Part shown: piece after piece, positions 1 to 5,503 of the stretch
Position numbering within the stretch: position 1 is the first letter of the stretch
Layout of the letters: each line of letters opens with the position of its first letter
Assembly: GCA_020720965.1 (NCBI GenBank)
Contig: DYNS01000159.1
Location: 1 to 7,086, forward strand
Source: Anaerolinea sp.
GTDB taxonomy: Bacteria > Chloroflexota > Anaerolineae > Anaerolineales > Villigracilaceae
Direction: 5' to 3'
DNA length: 7,086 nucleotides
Made by a program: the position numbers and the translations under genes
The notes under the pieces: generated by a model
Database searches by the model: none
What the model was told of the DNA's origin: nothing
What the model saw: only the letters and a program-made list of their open reading frames with translations

Positions 1-114
1 GCCGTAGCGGTCTTGCAGACGGGCGGCAAAGGCGGGGCTGATGATTCCCTCTCGCTGCCAGGTGTTTATCTCTTGCCGAATGAGGGTGCGCTCTTGCTCG
101 CTCAGTTTTGTCAT
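1..114 (-). CDS. DUF2157-like protein, N-terminal fragment (cut by left edge)
   Basis: The reverse strand from 114 is open to the window edge and encodes 38 residues beginning MTKLSEQERTL and ending RLQDRYG. The pattern of a Trp followed by a 'REGIISPAFAARL' helix and 'RYG' resembles the cytoplasmic N-terminus of DUF2157 membrane proteins, whose later part is normally a run of transmembrane helices; none of that part is visible here. The ATG lies only 3 bp after the TAA of the GH13 gene, and an AGGA (124-121) sits 6 nt upstream inside the end of that gene, so the two are probably co-transcribed and perhaps translationally coupled. Family assignment comes from memory of the motif and rests on few residues; that this is a real coding start is more certain than its name. 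Function unknown. Confidence 0.6.
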   Translation of the reverse strand, partial: MTKLSEQERTLIRQEINTWQREGIISPAFAARLQDRYG

Positions 115-117
115 GGG

Positions 118-1509
118 TTATCCTAGCCAGATTCCGCTGTGGGGCGGCAGGGTGAGGGAGATTTTGCCTTCTTGCACGGTGAAGGGGCGGTAGTCTAACA
201 GGCTGCGGATGGCGCAGCCTTCTCGCCAGTATTTTGCCACTGTAAGGTGTATCTGAACTGTTTCGGCGGAGGTGTTGAGGACGATGATGGTTTTTTCTTC
301 TCCCAATGTGCGGGCGAAGGCGTACCATCCCTTTGCCGGGTCCACTGCCACCCGCTGATATTCGCCCCGGCGCAGGGAGGCGCGTTTTTGGCGGATGTTG
401 ATGAGGGTTTGTACCCAGGGGCGCAGGTCGCCTCGCCATTGGGCGGCATCCCAGGGGAAGGCGCGGCGGCTATCCGGGTCTTTTCCGCCTTCCAGCCCCA
501 CTTCGTCCCCGTAGTAGATGGCAGGCGCGCCGGGGTAGGCAAAGAGGAAGGTGAAGGCGAGTTTTACTTTTTGCAGGTCGTTGTAAAGCATGGTGAGGAT
601 GCGCTCGGTGTCGTGGCTTCCGAGGGTGACGTACATGGCGAGGATGTTTTCCCAGGGGTAGATTTTGAACAAGCCTTCTACCCGGTCTGCAAATTGGAGA
701 ATGTTTTCGTGTCCGTTGAGACAGGCGAGGACGGCATCGCGTACCGGGTAGTTCATCACACCGTCAAAGTGGGTGTCATTTGCCCAGCGGGGGTCGGCGT
801 TCCAAATTTCGCCTATCAGGCAGGCATCGCGGTTGGCGGTTTTGACCACCTGCCGAAATTCTGCCCAGAAGGGGTCGTCATCAATTTCATTGGGCACGTC
901 CAGCCGCCAGCCATCTATGCCGCGTTCCACCCAGTAACGGGCAACGTCCAGCACGTAGGCGCGGACGGCTTTGCTGTGGAAGTTGAGTTTGGGCAGGCTT
1001 TTGTAGCGCCACCAGCCTTCAAAGTGAATCGATTCGCCGGGGGTATAGGCATCCAGTGGGTAATGATGAATGTGAAACCAATCTTTGTAGGCGGAGTATT
1101 CGTTGTTTTCCAGCACATCGTTAAAGGCGAAGAATCCGCGCCCAACGTGGTTGAACACGCCGTCCAGCACAATCCGCACGTTGTTGCGGTGTGCCACGTC
1201 CAACAGGGCATGGAAATCCAGCATGGTTCCCAGTTTGGGGTCTATTTTGTAGTAGTCGCTGGTGTTGTAACGGTGAGTGGAGGTTGCCAAAAAGATGGGG
1301 TTGAGATAAATGGCGTTGATGCCGAGGTCGAGCAGGTAATCAAACTTCTGAATGATGCCGCGCAAATCGCCGCCCTGAAAGTCGTGGGCTGTTGGGGGCG
1401 TTCCCCAGGGTTTGACGTTGGGCGGGTTGTTGCGCCGGTCGCCATCTGCGAATCGGTCTGGGAAGATTTGGTAAAAGACGGCGTCTTGCATCCAGTAGGG
1501 GGTTGTCAT
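118..1509 (-). CDS. GH13 alpha-glucan hydrolase (neopullulanase/cyclomaltodextrinase-like)
   Basis: 463 aa, complete. All alpha-amylase superfamily regions are visible: region I DGVFNH (116-121), LPKLN (172-176, the region V motif that in neopullulanase and cyclomaltodextrinase reads MPKLN), region II GWRLDVPNE (200-208), region III GEIW (233-236) and region IV LGSHD (296-300). The predicted triad is D204 (nucleophile), E234 (acid/base) and D300 (transition-state Asp). A TIM barrel starting near residue 8 is followed by a C-terminal beta domain from about 380. There is no signal peptide, so it should act in the cytoplasm on maltodextrins, cyclodextrins or pullulan-like oligosaccharides. It lacks the roughly 120-residue CBM34-type N-terminal domain common in this subgroup. 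The ATG has GGAG (1521-1518) 8 nt upstream. The exact substrate and bond preference (alpha-1,4 or also alpha-1,6) cannot be told from sequence. Confidence 0.93.
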   Translation of the reverse strand: MTTPYWMQDAVFYQIFPDRFADGDRRNNPPNVKPWGTPPTAHDFQGGDLRGIIQKFDYLLDLGINAIYLNPIFLATSTHRYNTSDYYKIDPKLGTMLDFHALLDVAHRNNVRIVLDGVFNHVGRGFFAFNDVLENNEYSAYKDWFHIHHYPLDAYTPGESIHFEGWWRYKSLPKLNFHSKAVRAYVLDVARYWVERGIDGWRLDVPNEIDDDPFWAEFRQVVKTANRDACLIGEIWNADPRWANDTHFDGVMNYPVRDAVLACLNGHENILQFADRVEGLFKIYPWENILAMYVTLGSHDTERILTMLYNDLQKVKLAFTFLFAYPGAPAIYYGDEVGLEGGKDPDSRRAFPWDAAQWRGDLRPWVQTLINIRQKRASLRRGEYQRVAVDPAKGWYAFARTLGEEKTIIVLNTSAETVQIHLTVAKYWREGCAIRSLLDYRPFTVQEGKISLTLPPHSGIWLG

Positions 1510-1544
1510 GGGGGCGGCTCCGAGGGGTGAGGTGGGTGAGGGGG

Positions 1545-1550
1545 ATTGTA
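1545..1550 (-). promoter_or_regulatory. Possible -10 box for the GH13 gene
   Basis: On the minus strand TACAAT differs from TATAAT at one base and would start transcription near 1538, giving a leader of about 29 nt that contains the GGAG ribosome site. No good -35 hexamer is seen 16-18 bp upstream. It lies between the GH13 start and the REP-like element, where a promoter is expected because the gene upstream ends in a terminator. Confidence 0.4.
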
Positions 1551-1590
1551 CAGCAAAAGCCCTTGTTTTTGGCGTGGAATGATAAAAAAG

Positions 1591-1692
1591 CCTTGCTTTA
1601 CTCCAAGGCGGCTTTAGCCGACTTCCATGAATTGAGGAGGGGTTTCAGCCCGCTGCAACAAGCCGGAAAACACGCTAACAGAGCGGGCGCTC
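1591..1692. repeat. REP-like cluster of small inverted repeats
   Basis: About 100 bp of non-coding DNA hold several short hairpins in a row. CCTTG/CAAGG pairs 1591-1595 with 1604-1608. AAGGCGGCTTTAGCCGACTT (1605-1624) is a near-perfect dyad with a 2-nt centre. GGGG/CCC pairs 1639-1642 with 1649-1651 around TTTCAG. GAGCG-GG-CGCTC lies at 1681-1692. The first two share the bases around 1604-1608 and could be alternative folds. The 'CGGCTTTAGCCG' and 'GGGTTTCAGCCC' pieces resemble dispersed intergenic repeats I remember from Chloroflexota and cyanobacterial genomes. There is only one copy in this window, so its repetitive nature is inferred. Confidence 0.45.
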
Positions 1693-1701
1693 GCTGTTTG
1701 T

Positions 1702-1737
1702 AAAAGAAGGATGCGAATCGCCGATTCGCATCCTTCT
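1702..1737 (-). terminator. Rho-independent terminator of the aminotransferase gene
   Basis: Two perfect 16-nt complementary arms (1705-1720 and 1722-1737) are separated by a single base; in RNA this gives about 13 base pairs with a 7-nt loop. On the minus strand the hairpin is followed at once by a TTTT run (1705-1702), while no T-run follows it on the plus strand, so it acts for minus-strand transcription. It begins 24 bp after the TAG of the aminotransferase gene. Confidence 0.88.
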
Positions 1738-1760
1738 GGGTAATGGAAAGGTTTTTTTAA

Positions 1761-3086
1761 CTAGCGCAGGTGTTCCTTCTCTGCCAGGCTCACCGCTTCT
1801 TCAAAGACTTCCAAGCCTTGTTCCACCTCCGCTTTGCTAATGGAGAGGGGCGGGGCAATGCGGATGACGGATTTGGCGCAGCCGAGCAGGAGCAGCCCGC
1901 GCTCGAAGGCTTTATGCACAACCGCATCGCGCAGGTCGGCGGCGGGTTCTTTGGTCTTGTGGTCATGCACAAATTCCACCCCAATCATCAACCCCATCCC
2001 GCGCACCTCGCCAATGGAGGGGTGTCGGGCGGCGATGCCCTTCAGGGCTTCGATGGCGTATGCGCCCACCTCAACGGCGTTTTGCATGTATCCGCCTTCA
2101 ATCAGTTCGATGGTTTTGAGGGCGGCGGCGCAGGCGATGGGGTTTCCGCCGTAGGTGTTGCCGTGTGAGCCGCGTTCCCAGTCCATAACCGTGCGGCGGG
2201 CAAGGCAGGCACCCAAAGGCACGCCGCTGGCAATGCCCTTGGCGGTGGTGAGAATATCCGGCTCCACGCCAAAGTTTTCAATTGCCCACCATTTGCCGGT
2301 GCGCCCCATGCCGCTTTGCACCTCGTCTGCAATCAGCATAATGCCATATTTATCGCACAGCTTCCGCAGGGCGGGGAAGAAGCCTGGAGGCGGCACAATG
2401 TAACCGCCCTCGCCCTGAATCGGCTCCAGCAAAATCCCTGCCATTTCTTCGGCGGGCACAATTTGGCGGAAGATTTGCTCCTCAATGTAGCGCACAACCG
2501 TTTCGCCGTAATCCTCGCCGGGTTTGCGCTCCAGCACCGGGCGGTAGGGGTTGGGGAAGGGCGCGTGAACGACTCCATTCATCAGCGGGTAAAAACCCTT
2601 GTGGTAGGTAGATTTGCTGGCGGTAAAGGTCACTGCGCCCATGGTGCGCCCATGGAAACCGCCAGTGAATCCCAAAAAGTTGGAGCGCCCGGTGTGGTAA
2701 CGCGCCAGTTTAATGGCAGTCTCCACCGATTCTGTTCCAGAGTTGGTCATAAAGGTGGTAACGGCTTCTTCCATGGGGGAGATTTCGTCCAACTTTTCCG
2801 CCAGTTCAATCATCTTAATGTGATAAAAATCCGAAGAGATGTGAATGAACTTTTCCGCCTGTTCCTGAATGGCTTTTACCACCTCCGGGTGGGCGTGACC
2901 GGTGGAATTGACCGCAATGCCTGCCATAAAGTCCAAAAACTTATTTCCGTCCACGTCCCAAAGCCAAGAGCCTTTGCCGTACTCCATGGCAAAGGGGTAA
3001 TCACGCGGGTAGGAGGGCGAGATAACCGCCGAATCACGTTTGACCAGGGCGCGCGCCTTTGGTCCGGGCAACTTCATCACTTCCAT
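1761..3086 (-). CDS. Class-III PLP-dependent aminotransferase (GABA/acetylornithine aminotransferase family)
   Basis: 441 aa, a full-length fold-type I enzyme. Visible motifs: NSGTE (115-119, PLP phosphate binding), GGFHGRT (142-148), EPIQGEGG (221-228), DEVQSGMGRTG (254-264, with D254 contacting the PLP ring nitrogen), the Schiff-base lysine K283 in DILTTAKG, and TYGGNP (311-316). The family moves amino groups from omega- or alpha-amines such as 4-aminobutyrate, acetylornithine or ornithine to 2-oxoglutarate; the enzyme is cytosolic. The N-terminal stretch (ISPSYPRDYPF, then WDVDGNKFLDFMAGIAV) is reminiscent of the archaeal branch that includes broad-substrate amino-acid racemases, so a racemase role is possible. 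The start at 3086 is chosen because AAGGAG (3100-3095) lies 8 nt upstream; the Met at codon 4 would be 17 nt away. It is a single-gene unit closed by a terminator. Family certain, substrate open. Confidence 0.92.
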   Translation of the reverse strand: MEVMKLPGPKARALVKRDSAVISPSYPRDYPFAMEYGKGSWLWDVDGNKFLDFMAGIAVNSTGHAHPEVVKAIQEQAEKFIHISSDFYHIKMIELAEKLDEISPMEEAVTTFMTNSGTESVETAIKLARYHTGRSNFLGFTGGFHGRTMGAVTFTASKSTYHKGFYPLMNGVVHAPFPNPYRPVLERKPGEDYGETVVRYIEEQIFRQIVPAEEMAGILLEPIQGEGGYIVPPPGFFPALRKLCDKYGIMLIADEVQSGMGRTGKWWAIENFGVEPDILTTAKGIASGVPLGACLARRTVMDWERGSHGNTYGGNPIACAAALKTIELIEGGYMQNAVEVGAYAIEALKGIAARHPSIGEVRGMGLMIGVEFVHDHKTKEPAADLRDAVVHKAFERGLLLLGCAKSVIRIAPPLSISKAEVEQGLEVFEEAVSLAEKEHLR

Positions 3087-3136
3087 ACAGTTTTCTCCTT
3101 AGAAAATGGGTGAATAGAGAATCGAAAAGAGCGAAA

Positions 3137-3154
3137 CTTTGCCAAATGTCAAAG
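3137..3154. promoter_or_regulatory. Operator-like dyad overlapping a -35 box of the aminotransferase promoter
   Basis: On the minus strand CTTTGACATTTGGCAAAG is an 18-bp imperfect palindrome with 14 of 18 positions symmetric. It contains a perfect TTGACA (3152-3147). The hexamer 17 bp further on is CTTTTC (3129-3124), a poor -10, so the promoter itself is weakly supported. It lies about 50 bp upstream of the aminotransferase ATG, a position that suits a repressor site. Confidence 0.35.
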
Positions 3155-3162
3155 CCGGGATG

Positions 3163-3197
3163 AAAAATCAATTGCTCCCTCAACCAGCCTGGGGGAG
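3163..3197 (-). terminator. Weak terminator candidate after the ROK kinase gene
   Basis: On the minus strand CTCCC (3197-3193) can pair with GGGAG (3179-3175), with an inner CCA/TGG pairing and a bulge. A TTTTT run (3167-3163) follows after about 7 nt. The stem is short and interrupted and the T-run is late, so read-through into the aminotransferase gene is possible. Confidence 0.3.
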
Positions 3198-3211
3198 ACA
3201 GGCACATCACG

Positions 3212-4144
3212 TCAGTTGTCTGGCAAAAGCCCCAGCGCCAGAGCGCCTAAAAGCCCGGCATCATCCCCCAGGGCGGCGCGAGTTATCACCAAATCTTGCA
3301 AATACGAGGCATTCATCACCTGCTGATGCAGGGTCGTCTTCACCGGTTCCAGCAGATAATCACCGCTAAACGAAACCCCGCCGCCAAAAATAACCACAGA
3401 GGGGTTAAACAAATGCAAAAAATTTGCCAAAGCCATGCCAATATAAGTTCCGGCGGTCTGTAAGGCGCGGATGGCTAACGCATCGCCTTGTGCGGCGGCT
3501 TCGGAGACATCCCGCGCGGTGAGGGGGCTGCGCCCCTGTAACGTGGAAACCGCCCCCGCTCCCAATTCGGATTCTACGAATCGGGCAATTGCCGGTCCCG
3601 AGGCAAGCGCCTCCAGGTGTCCGCGCTGCCCGCAGCCGCAGAGGGGTCCATCCGGCATAACGCTAATATGACCAATCTCCGCTGCCAGCCCGCGTTCCCC
3701 CAACAATAGGCGGTCATCGCTGATGATGCCCCCGCCAATGCCGGTGCTGACGGTGATGTACAGCAGGTTATGATGTCCCTTGCCTGCCCCAAAACGCCAC
3801 TCGCCCAGGGCTGCCAGGTTGGCATCGTTGCCAATCTTCACCGGCACGCCAAACCGCGCCGAAAGTTCCGGGGCGATGGCAAAGTTTTCCCAGCCTTTAA
3901 TGTTGGGGGCAGAGAAAATCACCCCGGTTTCCGGGTCCAGGGGACCGGGCAGGGCGACTACAATTTTTTCCACGGTGCCGTGTTCGGGCCAAATGGACTG
4001 AATCAGCCCGCAGAGACGCTCAAATGCGGTTCCTTCTCCCCGTGTGGGCGTGCGTTGAACCGTCTCCGGGGTGGTGCTGCCGCGCCGGTATGCCGCTGCG
4101 CGTATTTGCGTTCCGCCAATATCTACTGCGATAATAAGTGTCAT
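3212..4144 (-). CDS. ROK-family sugar kinase (glucokinase-like)
   Basis: 310 aa from the ATG at 4144. It carries the N-terminal ATP-phosphate motif DIGGTQIR (8-15), the catalytic aspartate D107 in GNDAN, the second phosphate motif TVSTGIGGG (131-139), the sugar-binding EIGH (156-159) and the zinc-site segment CGCGQRGHLE (169-178). There is no helix-turn-helix extension, so this is a kinase and not a ROK repressor. The third zinc cysteine of the usual CxCGxxGCxE motif is His176; with H159, C169 and C171 it could still hold zinc. The likely reaction is ATP-dependent phosphorylation of glucose or a related hexose in the cytoplasm, which would suit sugars released by the nearby GH13 enzyme. An in-frame ATG at 4171 was rejected: it lies upstream of the TATAAT box, with GGAAGG directly abutting it and no spacer. 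Mannose or N-acetylglucosamine specificity cannot be excluded. Confidence 0.9.
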   Translation of the reverse strand: MTLIIAVDIGGTQIRAAAYRRGSTTPETVQRTPTRGEGTAFERLCGLIQSIWPEHGTVEKIVVALPGPLDPETGVIFSAPNIKGWENFAIAPELSARFGVPVKIGNDANLAALGEWRFGAGKGHHNLLYITVSTGIGGGIISDDRLLLGERGLAAEIGHISVMPDGPLCGCGQRGHLEALASGPAIARFVESELGAGAVSTLQGRSPLTARDVSEAAAQGDALAIRALQTAGTYIGMALANFLHLFNPSVVIFGGGVSFSGDYLLEPVKTTLHQQVMNASYLQDLVITRAALGDDAGLLGALALGLLPDN

Positions 4145-4151
4145 GCCTGTA

Positions 4152-4157
4152 ATTATA
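4152..4157 (-). promoter_or_regulatory. -10 box of the ROK kinase gene (predicted leaderless mRNA)
   Basis: A perfect TATAAT on the minus strand ends 7 nt before the A of the kinase ATG at 4144, so transcription should begin at 4145 or 4144, on or next to the start codon. No ribosome-binding site precedes that ATG. The -35 region (around 4175-4180, CCCGGA) does not resemble TTGACA. Confidence 0.6.
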
Positions 4158-4200
4158 TCCGAAAGCGGCATCCTTCCGGGTGGGGCGGGGGAATGCCCTA

Positions 4201-4209
4201 TGCTATAAT
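4201..4209 (+). promoter_or_regulatory. Extended -10 promoter of the STAS/SEC14-like gene and operon
   Basis: TGCTATAAT is a perfect extended -10 element (TG, one base, TATAAT). It predicts a start near 4216 and a leader of about 36 nt that is strikingly T-rich (4219-4234). There is no clear -35 hexamer, which extended -10 promoters tolerate. It is divergent from the ROK promoter, with the two TATAAT boxes about 47 bp apart. Confidence 0.6.
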
Positions 4210-4238
4210 CGCCCCGGTTATTTTTTTCTTTTTTGCCA

Positions 4239-4245
4239 GGCGGAG
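4239..4245 (+). promoter_or_regulatory. Ribosome-binding site fixing the start at 4252
   Basis: GGCGGAG lies 6 nt before the ATG at 4252. It favours this start over the in-frame upstream ATG at 4180, which precedes the predicted promoter, and over the ATG at 4267. Confidence 0.7.
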
Positions 4246-4251
4246 TTTTTT

Positions 4252-4623
4252 ATGAAATCGTATTGGATGGTTCATAAGGGCGTGCGTGTGTTTATCGTCA
4301 ACCTGTCCTCCTTTGGCGCAGATGCAGAGGGGGTGAAGTTGGAGTGCGATGCCATTGCTCAGGTTCTGAAGCAGGAGCCAGACCACTCCGTTTTGGCTGT
4401 TACCAACGTCTCCGGCACTTTTGCCAACGAGGATATTCTCCGCGCCCTGGTGGCTCTTGTCCCTCTGACCAATCAGTTTGTAAAACGCCGCGCCATTGTG
4501 GGGGTGGGCGGTTTTCGGCAGCATTTTCTCTACGCTTTTTCTCATCTCGTGGGCGAGAAGCATTTTCTGGTGTGCGATTCGATGCCCGAAGCGTTGGAGA
4601 AACTGACCAGCCCCCAGCCGTAG
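4252..4623 (+). CDS. Small STAS/SEC14-like (SpoIIAA-like fold) protein
   Basis: 123 aa, soluble, no signal peptide or membrane segment. The pattern is alternating strands and helices: strand VRVFIVNLS (11-19), a helix around 27-40, strand SVLAVTNVSG (46-55), a helix 58-74, then KRRAIVGVGG (78-87), a helix 88-100, strand HFLVCD (104-109) and a last helix MPEALEKL (111-118). The 'KRRAIVGVGG' segment and the final 'D..PEALEKL' are typical of short bacterial proteins annotated as STAS/SEC14 domain, related in fold to SpoIIAA anti-sigma antagonists. No conserved phospho-serine context can be assigned with certainty. The biochemical role is unknown. It is the first gene of a likely operon, 24 bp before the SDR gene. 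The fold family is an inference from motif memory. Confidence 0.7.
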   Translation: MKSYWMVHKGVRVFIVNLSSFGADAEGVKLECDAIAQVLKQEPDHSVLAVTNVSGTFANEDILRALVALVPLTNQFVKRRAIVGVGGFRQHFLYAFSHLVGEKHFLVCDSMPEALEKLTSPQP

Positions 4624-4647
4624 CCGAATCGTATCTGGAGGAAATGA

Positions 4648-5493
4648 ATGTCTTTGTCCATGCAGGGAAAATCTGTCATTGTCACCGGAGCCACCTCCGG
4701 GATTGGTTGGGTCACTGCCCGCGAGCTGGCACGCAAGGGGGCGCGAGTCATCCTCGTTGGGCGCAGCTCTGCCAAACTCTCCACCGTAGCCGAACAGATT
4801 AAGAACCAGACCTCCAACCCGTTGGTGGAAACCATTTGCGCCGACTTATCCACCCGCGCCGGGGTGCAATTTGCGGCGCACGAATACAAAAAACGTCATA
4901 CCCGCCTGGATGTTTTGGTGAACAACGCCGGCGCAATTTTTATGAAGCGCGAGCAAAACCCGGACGGGGTGGAAATGACTTTTGCGCTGAACCATCTTAA
5001 CTATTTTCATCTCACCATTTTGCTATTAGACCTGCTCAAGGCAACCGCCCCGGCGCGGATTGTCAACGTCTCTTCGGACGCGCATCGCGGGCAGGTGATA
5101 GATTTTAAGAACCTGCAAGGCGAAAAAGAGTACTCCGGCTTTAGCGCCTATGGGCGCTCCAAGTTGATGAACCTGCTTTTTAGCATGGAACTTTCCCGCC
5201 GCCTGCAAGGGACGGGGGTCACGGTCAATGCCCTGCACCCTGGCTTTGTCGCCTCGGAATTTGGCAAAAATAACGGAAAATTCGTCAGTCTGGTCATGCG
5301 CGTCATGTCTCCCATTGCCCGAAGCGTGGAAGATGGAGCCTCTACCAGCATTTACCTTGCTTCCTCCATCGAGGTGGAAGGGGTGAGCGGGCAATACTTT
5401 ACCGATAAAAAGCCCGTCATCCCCGATTCTGCCGCCCTCAATTCTGTAACTGCCCAAAGGCTGTGGGATATTAGCCTGGAGCATATTGCCTGA
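4648..5493 (+). CDS. Short-chain dehydrogenase/reductase (retinol-dehydrogenase-like SDR)
   Basis: 281 aa, complete classical SDR with a Rossmann fold. Nucleotide-binding TGATSGIG lies at 13-20, and R39 after the second strand (VGRSS) favours NADP(H). Other motifs are ADLS (65-68), NNAG (92-95), the catalytic N115 in FALNHLNYF, the catalytic serine in NVSS (142 or 143), YGRSK with Y168 and K172, and HPG (197-199). The long interval between the serine and YxxxK (including 'DFKNLQ') matches the RDH/WWOX-like branch, which oxidises or reduces alcohols, aldehydes or ketones of lipophilic substrates. The actual substrate is unknown. No membrane anchor is seen, so it is probably cytoplasmic. A strong GGAGG (4637-4641) lies 6 nt before the ATG. 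It probably shares a transcript with the preceding small gene and the following exporter gene. Confidence 0.93.
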   Translation: MSLSMQGKSVIVTGATSGIGWVTARELARKGARVILVGRSSAKLSTVAEQIKNQTSNPLVETICADLSTRAGVQFAAHEYKKRHTRLDVLVNNAGAIFMKREQNPDGVEMTFALNHLNYFHLTILLLDLLKATAPARIVNVSSDAHRGQVIDFKNLQGEKEYSGFSAYGRSKLMNLLFSMELSRRLQGTGVTVNALHPGFVASEFGKNNGKFVSLVMRVMSPIARSVEDGASTSIYLASSIEVEGVSGQYFTDKKPVIPDSAALNSVTAQRLWDISLEHIA

Positions 5494-5503
5494 TTGGCTT
5501 TCC

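Noticed and set aside
247..1530. 427-codon open frame on the plus strand
   Set aside because: It runs antisense to the GH13 gene, whose catalytic motifs are all intact. The translation is rich in Val and Gly with no recognisable domain; it is a by-product of GC-rich codon use.
1587..1600. Mini-hairpin AAAGC-CTT-GCTTT with an adjoining A/T run, considered as a second terminator
   Set aside because: The 5-bp, AT-rich stem is too weak, and a strong terminator already ends the aminotransferase unit about 100 bp earlier on the minus strand.
1503..1703. 66-codon plus-strand frame in the intergenic region
   Set aside because: Its start overlaps the GH13 start on the other strand and its body is the stem-loop cluster, so it is better explained as a translated repeat. 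No ribosome site fits.
2316..3113. 265-codon open frame on the plus strand
   Set aside because: It is antisense to the well-supported aminotransferase, with no motif in the translation.
4180..4251. Upstream ATG extension of the STAS/SEC14-like gene
   Set aside because: It would start before the predicted -10 box at 4204, and the added residues (GRGNALCYNRPGYFF) do not look like part of the domain. The ribosome site supports 4252.
4198..4563. 121-codon minus-strand frame
   Set aside because: It is antisense to the STAS/SEC14-like gene, and no promoter, ribosome site or domain supports it.
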